Positions 25,770-33,575 of a stretch of 64,000 nucleotides of DNA are shown here, one piece after another. Origin of the DNA: Mycolicibacter longobardus. GTDB taxonomy: Bacteria; Actinomycetota; Actinomycetes; Mycobacteriales; Mycobacteriaceae. Numbering within the stretch: position 1 is the stretch's first letter; each line of letters opens with the position of its first letter. Below the pieces are notes generated by a model. It had not been told where the DNA came from. It did not search any database and saw nothing but the letters and a program-made list of their open reading frames with translations. The translations under genes and the position numbers were made by a program. The stretch lies in NCBI RefSeq assembly GCF_002102265.1, contig NZ_LQPG01000055.1, positions 62,001-126,000 of the forward strand. Direction: 5' to 3'.

Positions 25770-27152
25770 GTGGAACCACTACGCGGCGCGATACGGACCT
25801 ACGCCTGGGGGTCGAGGACCGCGATCGCCGAGTTCACCGGGCGGCCGGTGCCGGCGGCGCACCCGGAGGCCGAGTTGTGGCTGGGCGCGCACCCCGGCGA
25901 CCCGGCCTGTCTGGAGACCGCCGCGGGCGAGGTGTCACTGCTGGACGTGCTGACCGAGGATCCGGAGGGCCAGCTGGGCCCGGTGGCCCACGCTCGCTTC
26001 GGTGACCGGCTGCCGTTTCTGGTCAAGGTGCTGGCCGCCGACGAGCCGCTGTCCCTGCAGGCCCACCCGAGTGCCATGCAGGCCATCGAGGGCTACGAAC
26101 GCGAGGAACGGCTCGGGGTTCCGGTCTCCTCTCCGATCCGCAACTATCGCGACACCAGTCACAAACCCGAACTGCTGGTGGCGTTGCAGCCCTTCGAGGC
26201 CCTGGCCGGGTTCCGGCCCGTGGCGCGCACCATCGAGCTGCTTCGGGCGCTGGCGGTATCCGACCTGGACCCGTTCATCGATCTGCTCGGTGGCCAGTCC
26301 GACAGCGAGCGATCCGACGCCCGGTCCGACCCTGACATGTCCGATGCCGACGGCCTGCGGGCACTGTTCACCACCTGGATCACCGCGCCCCAGCCTGATC
26401 TCGACGTTCTGGTGCCCGCGGTGCTGGAGGGGGCCATCCAATACCTCAGTTCCGACGCCGGCGGTTCAGCGAGGCTCGACGGAGGAGAGGCGAAGCTGGG
26501 ACAGCCGCATAAGCACGGCGGTTCAGCGAGGCTCGACGGAGGAGAGGCGAAGCTGGGACCGCCGCATGGACCCGGCGAGTTCTCCGCGGAGGCCAAAACG
26601 GTGCTGGAGCTCGGAGAGCGTTATCCGGGCGACGCCGGGGTGCTCGCCGCGTTGTTGCTCAACCGAATCAGCCTGGCGCCGGGCGAGGCGATCTTCTTGC
26701 CGGCCGGCAATCTGCACACCTACCTGCACGGGTTCGGCCTGGAGGTGATGGCCAACTCCGACAACGTGCTCCGCGGCGGACTCACGCCCAAGCACGTCGA
26801 CGTACCCGAGTTGCTGCGGGTGCTGGACTTCACCCCCACCACCGAGGAGGCGCTGCGGCCGGCGACCTACACCGATGGACCGGAGGTGGTCTATCAGACC
26901 CCCGCCGAGGAGTTCGCGGTGTCGCGCCTGACCCTGGACGGCAGCTACCTCGGTCATGAGGTGGACGCTCCGGCACGTCACGACGGCCCGCAGATCCTGG
27001 TCTGCACGGAGGGTTCGGTCACGGTGCACGCCAAGTCCAAAACGTTGACGCTGCACCGCGGTGAGTCGGCCTGGGTGCCCTGCGACGACGGGCCGATCCG
27101 GCTGCTCGCCCAAAAGCCGGCCGCGCTGTGCCGGGCGACGATAGGCCTGTGA
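25770..27152 (+). CDS. manA: Mannose-6-phosphate isomerase with in-frame 38-residue repeat insertion
   Basis: A type I phosphomannose isomerase equivalent to Rv3255c, linking fructose-6-phosphate to mannose-6-phosphate. GTG 25770 is preferred over TTG 25758 because it gives VEPLRGAIRTYAWGS, matching the known N-terminus. Zinc ligands are visible in LQAHPS, SHKPELLVAL and LPAGNLHTYLHG. At 460 residues it is about 50 longer than the roughly 410 usual. Most of the excess is two 19-residue copies (GGSARLDGGEAKLGQPHKH-type, residues about 231-268) encoded by the 57-bp repeat. They fall in a loop-like region between the helical domain and the second zinc-site half, where an insertion could be tolerated. 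Confidence 0.93.
   Translation: MEPLRGAIRTYAWGSRTAIAEFTGRPVPAAHPEAELWLGAHPGDPACLETAAGEVSLLDVLTEDPEGQLGPVAHARFGDRLPFLVKVLAADEPLSLQAHPSAMQAIEGYEREERLGVPVSSPIRNYRDTSHKPELLVALQPFEALAGFRPVARTIELLRALAVSDLDPFIDLLGGQSDSERSDARSDPDMSDADGLRALFTTWITAPQPDLDVLVPAVLEGAIQYLSSDAGGSARLDGGEAKLGQPHKHGGSARLDGGEAKLGPPHGPGEFSAEAKTVLELGERYPGDAGVLAALLLNRISLAPGEAIFLPAGNLHTYLHGFGLEVMANSDNVLRGGLTPKHVDVPELLRVLDFTPTTEEALRPATYTDGPEVVYQTPAEEFAVSRLTLDGSYLGHEVDAPARHDGPQILVCTEGSVTVHAKSKTLTLHRGESAWVPCDDGPIRLLAQKPAALCRATIGL
26460..26573 (+). repeat. 57-bp repeat, two tandem copies inside manA (locus 2)
   Basis: Two direct copies begin at 26460 and 26517 with a 57-bp period. Each holds the core GGAGGAGAGGCGAAGCTGGG and is read in frame as a 19-residue peptide containing SARLDGGEAKLG. 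Because 57 is divisible by three, copy-number change keeps the manA frame. The copies are closer to those in lpqB than to those near rmlD (GGTTCAGCGAGG versus GGTTTAGCGAGC). Confidence 0.96.
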
Positions 27153-28094
27153 GTGTCGACGTCGGGTAGTACCAAGGCGATCGTCGCGGCCCTGACCGCC
27201 AACGCCGGCATCGCGGCGGCGAAATTCACCGGATACCTGATCACCGGCAGTGCCGCCATGCTCGCCGAAGCGGTGCACTCGGTGGCCGACACCTCCAACC
27301 AGGCCCTGCTGCTGTTCGGCCAGCGCGCCGCAACCAAGGCGCCCGACGCGCTGCATCCCTTCGGGCACGGGCGCAGTCGCTACTTCTGGTCGTTCGTGGT
27401 GGCGTTGGTGCTGTTCAGCATGGGCTCGGTGTTCGCACTGTACGAAGGCTATGAGAAGGTCCACCACCCGGTCGAGCTGAATTCCCCGATGGTGGCGGTC
27501 GTCATCCTGGTGGTGGCGATCGGTTTGGAGACCTACAGCTTTCGCACCGCGGTGGTCGAGTCGCGCCCCCTGAAAGGCGACGCCAGCTGGCTGCGGTTCG
27601 TTCGCAACTCACGCACCCCCGAGCTTCCCGTCGTCCTGCTGGAAGACACCGCTGCGCTGATCGGCCTGGTGCTCGCGCTGCTCGGGGTCGGCCTGACCGT
27701 GCTGACCGACAACCCGGTCTGGGACGGTGTGGGCACTCTCGGCATCGGTGTCCTGCTGGGGGTGGTCGCAGTGTTCCTGATGGTCGAGATGCACAGCCTG
27801 CTGATCGGCGAGGGGGCGACCGTCGCCGAGGATCGGGCCATCCGCGCGGCGCTGGAACAGACCGCCAACGTCACCCGGCTGATCCACATCCGCACCCAGT
27901 ACCTGGGTCCCGAAGAAATGCTGGTGGGGGCCAAGATCGCCGTGGCTCCGCGGCTTGACCTGGCCGGTGTCGCGGCCACCATCGACGCCGCCGAAGCCAA
28001 CATCCGCGCGGCCGTACCCACCGCACGGATCATCTATCTCGAACCGGACCTGGACCGGACACCTGTGCCACACTCCGTGGAGCAGAAAGGTTGA
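27153..28094 (+). CDS. Cation diffusion facilitator family transporter
   Basis: A 313-residue CDF-family divalent metal exporter. Six membrane helices (about 10-215) carry the expected metal sites: LAEAVHSVADTSNQ (H-x3-D) in helix 2 and LLEDTAALIGLVLA (E/D-x3) in helix 5, with HPFGHGRSRYFWSF between helices 2 and 3. A C-terminal ferredoxin-like cytoplasmic domain (about 220-300) is present. The GTG start directly abuts the manA stop, and the end overlaps a TTG codon of the next gene. M. tuberculosis has no CDF gene at this place, so it belongs to a variable stretch starting here. Confidence 0.9.
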   Translation: MSTSGSTKAIVAALTANAGIAAAKFTGYLITGSAAMLAEAVHSVADTSNQALLLFGQRAATKAPDALHPFGHGRSRYFWSFVVALVLFSMGSVFALYEGYEKVHHPVELNSPMVAVVILVVAIGLETYSFRTAVVESRPLKGDASWLRFVRNSRTPELPVVLLEDTAALIGLVLALLGVGLTVLTDNPVWDGVGTLGIGVLLGVVAVFLMVEMHSLLIGEGATVAEDRAIRAALEQTANVTRLIHIRTQYLGPEEMLVGAKIAVAPRLDLAGVAATIDAAEANIRAAVPTARIIYLEPDLDRTPVPHSVEQKG

Positions 28095-28099
28095 TCGCT

Positions 28100-29182
28100 T
28101 TGTCCAAACTTTCCTTTCCCCAGCTCATCGCTGCCTGCCAGGCAGGCGGTGCCAGCACGCTGAGCGTGTCCACGGAACTGGCGCCCGCCGGGGGACCGCA
28201 CGCCGCGATCAGCCCGGCTCCCCGCTCTGGGCGCGGCGCAGGGTTTTCTGGGGCCCACGAGACCCGGCTGATCGACGGGGAACCGACGGCGACCGTGCTC
28301 ATCGACGACAACCAGAGCCAGGTCCAGCGCGTGGAAGCCGCGATCCTGCAGGGCATCCGCGACCAGCACCCGGTGTTGAGCCGGGTCCCGCGCATGGAGG
28401 TCTCCTACGAGGGTGGCCGGCTGATCTACACCGATCTTGAACTGCCGCAACGGATTTTCGACGGTCACTTTCTCACCGGAGCCATCGACGGGCAGCCGGC
28501 GATCGCCCACCCGGCCTATCGGGCGGCTCGGGAGAGCACACCCGAGAATGCCCGCGCATTGCTGGAATTGAGCCCCGGCAGTCTGGTTTTCGGTGCCATC
28601 GACGCCGCTCTCGGCACCGGGCAGAGTCGCTTTCGCGGCGTGCTGTCCGGCGAGATCATCGGTGTGCTCGTCGACGGCGGGCCGACGGATTCCCGTGTGG
28701 GAGTAGACACCGGTGTCTGCTGCCGCCGGATCATTCGCACCCAGGTGCTCAGCTTCGCCGCCCTGCGGCAACTGCGGTTCGACTGCGGCCAGGCTGGGGA
28801 CGAGGCGGGACGCGCGCTGTTGGCTGCCTATGCGCTGGCCGGGCTGGTGCGCTCCAACGCCGAACTGAGCATTCGGGCCAACTGCGACCTGGTGGAGACC
28901 GGGCCGACCACGCTCAAACTCGATGCCCGTGATGGGCAATTCGTCGAGCTGGCCGCGCTGTCGATCGACGAGGCCGACCACCTGCTGGAGCGGGCGCTGG
29001 TCGAGGCCTACCGGGAGGCGGACATCACCTGGCGCGGCCAGGTGCTGCACGTCACCGGTAACTCCGCCGCCTACGCCGCCGCCCAGAACGGGGGAGTGCC
29101 TCAGACCACGCCGGTCGCGCATGCGCCGCGGCGGTTCCGGCTGCCGCACTTCATCGAGAGCCGGCGCGCGGGCGCGCGCTGA
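28100..29182 (+). CDS. Orphan Cas7u/Csb1-like RAMP protein
   Basis: A 360-residue protein whose order of motifs resembles the type I-G (I-U) CRISPR backbone protein Csb1/Cas7u (GSU0053 family): IDDNQSQVQRVEAAI, then IAHPAYRAARESTPENAR, LSPGSLVFGAIDAALGTG, FRGVLSGEIIGVLVDGG, VGVDTGVCCRRII, and LRQLRFDCG before a helix and RANCDLVETG. Such proteins coat crRNA in Cascade-like complexes. There is no CRISPR array, Cas5, Cas8, Cas3 or adaptation gene nearby, so it is an orphan. TTG 28100 is chosen for its AGAAAGG ribosome site at 28084-28090; TTG 28091 is the other option. Assignment is by visual motif resemblance, so moderately sure. Confidence 0.6.
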   Translation: MSKLSFPQLIAACQAGGASTLSVSTELAPAGGPHAAISPAPRSGRGAGFSGAHETRLIDGEPTATVLIDDNQSQVQRVEAAILQGIRDQHPVLSRVPRMEVSYEGGRLIYTDLELPQRIFDGHFLTGAIDGQPAIAHPAYRAARESTPENARALLELSPGSLVFGAIDAALGTGQSRFRGVLSGEIIGVLVDGGPTDSRVGVDTGVCCRRIIRTQVLSFAALRQLRFDCGQAGDEAGRALLAAYALAGLVRSNAELSIRANCDLVETGPTTLKLDARDGQFVELAALSIDEADHLLERALVEAYREADITWRGQVLHVTGNSAAYAAAQNGGVPQTTPVAHAPRRFRLPHFIESRRAGAR

Positions 29183-29334
29183 CGCGGTTGTACGGCGCGG
29201 GCATTCGTGTGGACCTGCTGCCCGGATCGCGGAACTGAGGGCTTTTCGCCTCGCCACTACGCATCCAGCGCACCCGATATTGGGGGTTGGGCCCGATAGC
29301 GGCCGACCGCGTCGGCGCACAAAACTTGAACTCA

Positions 29335-29367
29335 GGTGGATGGTCGTATCACAACCGACCATCCACC
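29335..29367. repeat. Perfect 12-bp inverted repeat
   Basis: GGTGGATGGTCG (29335-29346) and CGACCATCCACC (29356-29367) form a perfect stem with a 9-nt loop. It lies about 150 bp after the Cas7u-like stop. No U-tract follows. It could act as a terminator or be the trace of a mobile element end. Confidence 0.7.
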
Positions 29368-29509
29368 ATCGGTGGTCGTCATCGCGTGGCTCTCAAGATG
29401 GGTGGAGCCCGTGTGCGGCCGCTGACGTGACCCGGTTGCCGGCTGCCGCCACCCTCGTGCGGTCACCCGAACCGACAGTGTGACCGCACCCAGTCAGGTG
29501 TGTCGAGAA

Positions 29510-29599
29510 ATGGACTTCGGGGCGCTACTGCCGGAGATCGACTCCGCCAGAACCTATTCCGGTGCCGGCGCGGGGCCCGGTAGTGAGCGCTGTCCGTGA
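29510..29599 (+). pseudogene. Truncated PPE-family gene start
   Basis: A 29-codon frame beginning MDFGALLPEIDSARTYSGAG, which is the conserved N-terminal signature of mycobacterial PPE proteins (consensus MDFGALPPEINSARMY-SG). Similarity stops after about 22 residues, the frame ends at TGA 29597-29599, and no downstream PPE domain is found in any frame. It is therefore the remnant of a PPE gene, probably cut by deletion. Confidence 0.75.
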
Positions 29600-29719
29600 C
29601 TCGCCGGTCGCAGCTGCTGTCCGCGGGAAGAAGCCAGGCCCGGGTGTGCGATCCCGGATGAATCCGCCGTGCTTGAGCGATGGCGCTCCAGCGAGATCAA
29701 CACCCACAGGAGGCTTGGG

Positions 29720-29791
29720 ATGACGACCATTGGCCGGGGCGCCGGCGCAGAATCTGCCGTGCACGACTGCAACAAGCTCGGAGTGGGCTGA
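29720..29791 (+). CDS. Short leader ORF coupled to the DUF1275 gene
   Basis: A 23-codon frame starting ATG 29720 behind a very strong ribosome site (AGGAGG, 29709-29714). It encodes MTTIGRGAGAESAVHDCNKL plus three residues and ends at TGA 29789-29791, overlapping the ATG of the next gene (TGATG). The main gene itself has only a poor ribosome site, so translation may depend on coupling through this leader. The peptide resembles nothing I recognise and its own function is doubtful. Confidence 0.5.
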   Translation: MTTIGRGAGAESAVHDCNKLGVG

Positions 29792-30519
29792 TGGAAAGCA
29801 CGTTCGGCCGTACGGCGCGGTTGTCATGGCTGCTCAGCGCGCTAGCCGGGTTGTTGGGCGCGACGGCGTTCACCCATTCCACCGAGTACTTCGTGACCTC
29901 GATGACCGGAACGGGTCAGCTCGCCGTGCTGGGATCCTTTCGAGATCAGCGCTGGATATCGATCACCGCGGGAATGATCCTGCTGACATTCATCGCCGGA
30001 GTGGTGATCGCATCGCTGTGCCGCAGGTACGTGTGCGTGGACCATCCGCACGGCCCGACGGTGCTGACGACGCTTGCTCTGATTTCTGCGTCCGCGGTCG
30101 ACATCACCGTGGATGGCTGGTCGGACAAGGAACTCCCGATCGCGCCGATCCTGCTTATCGCGTTCGGTCTCGGTGCGCTCAACACATCGTTTGTCAAAGA
30201 CGGGGAGGTGTCGATCCCGCTGAGTTACGTGACCGGGACCGTGGTCAAGATGGCGCAGGGTATCGAACGCCACATCAGCGGCGGCGCCGTCGCGGACTGG
30301 TTCGGGCACTTCATGCTGTTGGCCAGCTTCTCCTTCGGAGTCGCCGTCGGCGGGTGCCTCAGCCTGGCGGTCACCGAAACGGCGATGCTGGCGATCGCCG
30401 CCGCCGTATGCGTACTGATGACCGGATACACCTATCGCCATGCAGATCGTCGTGCCCTGCTGAATTCCGCCGGCGAACAGCTTGGTGACGCCCCCGCGGT
30501 CCAGGGCAGGAAGATCTGA
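29791..30519 (+). CDS. DUF1275 (YoaK-like) membrane protein
   Basis: A 242-residue integral membrane protein of the DUF1275/YoaK family. About six membrane segments are visible. The family pattern is present at the N-terminus, where a helix is followed by a polar segment ending TSMTGTGQLAVLGS, and again in SYVTGTVVKMAQGI, the repeated T-G-x-x-x-x-L motif. The function of the family is unknown. ATG 29791 is used; it overlaps the stop of a short leader ORF. It is convergent with the thioesterase gene (19-bp gap). Not part of the M. tuberculosis order. Confidence 0.85.
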   Translation: MESTFGRTARLSWLLSALAGLLGATAFTHSTEYFVTSMTGTGQLAVLGSFRDQRWISITAGMILLTFIAGVVIASLCRRYVCVDHPHGPTVLTTLALISASAVDITVDGWSDKELPIAPILLIAFGLGALNTSFVKDGEVSIPLSYVTGTVVKMAQGIERHISGGAVADWFGHFMLLASFSFGVAVGGCLSLAVTETAMLAIAAAVCVLMTGYTYRHADRRALLNSAGEQLGDAPAVQGRKI

Positions 30520-30537
30520 TGAAGGCCCGCGTCGCTG

Positions 30538-30933
30538 TCAGCCGGGTGGGTCGATCGCGGCGAAGTTGACCGTGGCGGTGGCGGCGAGCTGGTCGTCGTT
30601 GCCGCGATAGATGTCGACCTGGGCCACCACCGAGCGCCGCCCGGTGCGCAGGATGGCGGCGACCGCCCGGGCGGGGCCGACCGTGATCGGCCGCAGGTAG
30701 CGGATGAACAGATCCGTGGTGGCGATGCCGTTGCCGAACTGGGTGCTGCGCGCGGCCAGTTGACCGGCCGCCACGTCGGCCATGGTGGCGATCAACCCGC
30801 CCTGCAATCCGCCGGCGGTATTGACCACCCGCTCGTCGACCGGCATCTCCATGGCCAGGGTGCCCTCCGCGGAGGGCACCTCTTGCAGACCGAGCTGCGC
30901 GAACAACTCCCTGATCGATTGGGGTGCGGTCAC
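30538..30933 (-). CDS. PaaI-family hotdog thioesterase
   Basis: A 131-residue single-domain hotdog-fold protein. The catalytic-loop region reads NTAGGLQGGLIATMADVAAG, corresponding to the HGG-type active-site segment of PaaI thioesterases but with Q in place of the usual His, and the rest (TTDLFIRYLRPITVGPARA) matches the family beta-strand core. It likely hydrolyses an acyl- or aryl-CoA; the substrate is unknown. The GTG start overlaps the stop of the alpha/beta-hydrolase gene (GTGA), so both are probably co-transcribed. Confidence 0.85.
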   Translation of the reverse strand: MTAPQSIRELFAQLGLQEVPSAEGTLAMEMPVDERVVNTAGGLQGGLIATMADVAAGQLAARSTQFGNGIATTDLFIRYLRPITVGPARAVAAILRTGRRSVVAQVDIYRGNDDQLAATATVNFAAIDPPG

Positions 30934-31850
30934 TGCGCCGGACTGTCCGCCTGGTCCCAGGCCTGCGCCAAGGTGTGCAGAATCTCCTCGGCGCGGCCCA
31001 GCCCGGCCAGGTGGCTCTCCCCGGGTATCGGGTAGAGCCGGGCATCGGGAAGCAGCGACACCGCGTGTTCACCGTGGGAGAACGGGACGATGTGGTCGGC
31101 GTCGCCGTGCCACCAGTGCACCGGAACCTTCACGTCGTCGAGGCGGAATCCCCAGGGGCGGGCGAACAGCACGGCGTCGGCGATGGGGGCGGCGAGCTGC
31201 TTGCGCGAACCGTTGAGCAGGTCGTCGAGGAACATCGCCTTGAACTCCGGGCGGGACAGCAGCCGCCGGTCGCCCTCGGGGGAGAGCCGAGCGTAGATCT
31301 CCAGCGCCGGTGAGGCCACCGGCCGGATCATCCGGATCAGGCCGGCAGCCAGCAGGCTGATCGGCCGTCCGGCCCGGTCCAGCACCGGTTCGGCGAGCCG
31401 GGCCAGCGTCATCAGGCCGCTGTCGATGGCTTCGGGGCCCACCGCCGGGGCGACACCGCCCAGGATTCCCGCGGCCACCACCCGTTCGGGCATCGCCGCC
31501 GCACACGCCAGGGTGTACGGGCCACCGCCGGACAATCCGATGACCGCCATCTTGTCGATCCCGAGCGTGTCGGCGACCGTGCGCAGGTCGTCGGCGAACT
31601 GGGAGACGGTCTCGTACTGATGGGGAGTCGAGGAGCCGATGCCGGGTCGATCCACCCCGATCAGGCGGATGTCGGCCTCGGTGGCATAAAGCCGTGCCTC
31701 GACCGGGATCTGCCGGCGGGCGCCGGGGGTGCCGTGCAGCCAGAACATCGCCCGTCCTTGCGGAGCACCGAACTCTGCGAAGCCGAGCTGACGGTTCTCG
31801 CCGACGGCGATATTCCCCTCCATCTGGGGACGAGCGATCTCGTAAGCCAT
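30930..31850 (-). CDS. Alpha/beta hydrolase
   Basis: A 306-residue alpha/beta-hydrolase. HGTPGARR is the oxyanion-hole region, GLSGGGPYTLACAAA carries the nucleophile Ser in the G-x-S-x-G elbow, and the C-terminal GESHLAGLG supplies the His; the acid is probably in HGDADHIVPF. ATG 31850 begins MAYEIARPQMEG; any longer frame upstream lacks support. It is followed by the thioesterase with a 4-nt overlap. Substrate unknown; a role in lipid or ester turnover is inferred from the fold and partner. Confidence 0.9.
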   Translation of the reverse strand: MAYEIARPQMEGNIAVGENRQLGFAEFGAPQGRAMFWLHGTPGARRQIPVEARLYATEADIRLIGVDRPGIGSSTPHQYETVSQFADDLRTVADTLGIDKMAVIGLSGGGPYTLACAAAMPERVVAAGILGGVAPAVGPEAIDSGLMTLARLAEPVLDRAGRPISLLAAGLIRMIRPVASPALEIYARLSPEGDRRLLSRPEFKAMFLDDLLNGSRKQLAAPIADAVLFARPWGFRLDDVKVPVHWWHGDADHIVPFSHGEHAVSLLPDARLYPIPGESHLAGLGRAEEILHTLAQAWDQADSPAQ

Positions 31851-31882
31851 CCTCGGAGTCTGGCATGCGCCCCGGAGCACGG

Positions 31883-33424
31883 TCACGCCCCGGTAGTCGG
31901 CTTGGTGGTCGGAGTGAACATCTCGGTGGGCTGCGCACGGCCCCGCAACACCGCCGAGCCGTGCCGCACCCAGTGCGCCCGCTCGTCGTCGTCGGCCCGT
32001 TCCAGTGCGGTCGACGAACACAGCACGCGGGCATCGACGGCCTTGGCGCGGTCTGCCAGCCGTGCGGCCTCGTTGACGGCGTCGCCGACCACGGTGTACT
32101 CGTAGCGGTTCTCACTGCCGATGTTTCCGGCGAACACCGGGCCCGCCGAGACGCCGATCCCGAAGTCCACCAGCGGCAGCCGGCGAAGCCGGGTGATCAG
32201 GGTGCGGGCGGTGGCCAGCGCGGCCGCGGCCGCCCCGTCCGACGGGACCGGCGCGCCGAATACCGCCAACGCCGCGTCGCCCTGAAATTTGTTGATCGAG
32301 CCGTGCTGTGCGTCGACGGCGTCCACCACTATGCGAAAGAAATCGTTGAGGACCGCGGCGACCTTGTCCGGCGGATGGGTGGCCGCCAGCGCCGTCGAAC
32401 CCACCAGGTCGATGAACAGGATCGCCGCATCCTGCACGGCGCCGGCGAGCGCGAGGTCCTGTTTCACCGCGAGCCGGGCCACATCCGAGCCGACATGCCG
32501 CCCGAACAGATCCTGTAGCCGGTCGCGTTCGGCGAGGCCGGCCACCATGCGATTGAATCCGGTTTGCAGCCGGCCGATCTCGGACTGTTCGTAGACGCCG
32601 ACCGAGGTGTTCATCTCGCCGTGCTCGATCCGGGCCATCGCGTTGACCACCTCGCCGACCGGATCGGAGATCGAGCGGGCCACCAGGATCATGGCGCGGA
32701 CCCCGAGCAGTACCGCGACCAGACAGAGCACCAGCACCGGGATCTCCACCGATGCGGTCGTGTCGATGATCCATCCCTTCCGCCGGCAGACGATCAGCGC
32801 CACGATGGCCGCCGATGGTAGCGCGCTGGTGACGAACCACATGGACACCAGCCGGGCCAGCACCCCGGGGGCGGTCGCGCGGACGTCGGATCCCTGCCAG
32901 GCGGCGGCCACGATCGGCCGAAAGGTGCGTTGGGTGAACAGCATGCTGGTGCTCGCCGCCGCGGTTCCGCCGAACACGATGACGATGCTCAGCAGCACGA
33001 TCAGTCCGATGTCGTGCGCGCGGATCGCGGCCACCCCGATGGCCCCGCCGATCAGCCAGGTGCCGAGCACGATCATCGTCTGGCGGCGCAGGATGTCGAT
33101 TGCCGCGTGTTGTTGTCCGGGATCGGGCTGGCGTCCGGCGCTGTACCAGCGCACCGATGGTGCGATGCTGGCGGTTCCCGCGACGACGATGGCCAGGGTT
33201 CCCAGCGTCACCAGCGCTGCGACCAGGACCATGTTCGGTGATCGCAGCAGATTGTGGGCGCCGGCCCGGGTTTCACCGTTGAGCGACACCACCACCGCGA
33301 TCGCTTCGAGGCTGGTGAGCAGATGGGCGAACGCCAGACCGGCCGCATAGTCGCTGAGCCGGACGGGGGTACGTGGGCGCGAGCCCGCTCCCGGATCTGC
33401 CGTCGTCATCGCGGTCGTGCCCAT
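31883..33424 (-). CDS. Membrane-bound class III adenylate cyclase
   Basis: A 513-residue cyclase with six predicted membrane helices (about 25-260), a HAMP linker (SISDPVGEVVNAMARIEHGE) and a C-terminal class III catalytic domain (about 330-490). Metal-binding aspartates are in ILFIDLVGST and FQGDAALAVFG, the substrate-reading Lys in NKFQGD and Asp in YTVVGDAVN, and the transition-state Asn/Arg in NEAARLADRA, so ATP is the likely substrate. This is the 6TM-HAMP-cyclase architecture common in mycobacteria. ATG 33424 or 33409 could start it. It is divergent from alkB with 151 bp between. Confidence 0.93.
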   Translation of the reverse strand: MGTTAMTTADPGAGSRPRTPVRLSDYAAGLAFAHLLTSLEAIAVVVSLNGETRAGAHNLLRSPNMVLVAALVTLGTLAIVVAGTASIAPSVRWYSAGRQPDPGQQHAAIDILRRQTMIVLGTWLIGGAIGVAAIRAHDIGLIVLLSIVIVFGGTAAASTSMLFTQRTFRPIVAAAWQGSDVRATAPGVLARLVSMWFVTSALPSAAIVALIVCRRKGWIIDTTASVEIPVLVLCLVAVLLGVRAMILVARSISDPVGEVVNAMARIEHGEMNTSVGVYEQSEIGRLQTGFNRMVAGLAERDRLQDLFGRHVGSDVARLAVKQDLALAGAVQDAAILFIDLVGSTALAATHPPDKVAAVLNDFFRIVVDAVDAQHGSINKFQGDAALAVFGAPVPSDGAAAAALATARTLITRLRRLPLVDFGIGVSAGPVFAGNIGSENRYEYTVVGDAVNEAARLADRAKAVDARVLCSSTALERADDDERAHWVRHGSAVLRGRAQPTEMFTPTTKPTTGA

Positions 33425-33504
33425 CCCTGAGTGCGTTGTGCTCCCAAGTTATACGGATCGGGGGAGATGCGGTGCGCCAACTCCGTGTACAAATCACCGT
33501 AGAA

Positions 33505-33548
33505 TGTCTAGACAACGGACGAACCAAGTTGTAATGTCCACCTACAAC
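33505..33548. promoter_or_regulatory. Palindromes in the alkB promoter region
   Basis: TGTCTAGACA (33505-33514) is a perfect 10-bp palindrome, and GTTGTA-N9-TACAAC (33528-33533 with 33543-33548) is an inverted repeat ending 27 bp before the alkB start. Either could be the operator for the TetR-type regulator encoded at the end of the operon, as M. tuberculosis Rv3249c controls its own alkB operon. Assignment is inference. Confidence 0.5.
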
Positions 33549-33575
33549 AGTGGCGGAACTCACAAGGAGGGGTGG

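Larger units (their letters stand above)
29183..29719. other. Gene-poor region with hairpin and PPE remnant
   Basis: 537 bp between the Cas7u-like gene and the leader ORF of the DUF1275 gene. It contains a perfect 12-bp hairpin (29335-29367) and the truncated start of a PPE gene (29510-29599), both listed separately. The remaining sequence has no convincing coding frame on either strand, and codon-position bias is lost. It looks like decayed DNA at a rearrangement point. Confidence 0.6.

Noticed and set aside
28091..29800. CRISPR array near the Cas7u-like gene
   Set aside because: No regularly spaced direct repeats were found; the only symmetric element is a single hairpin at 29335-29367.
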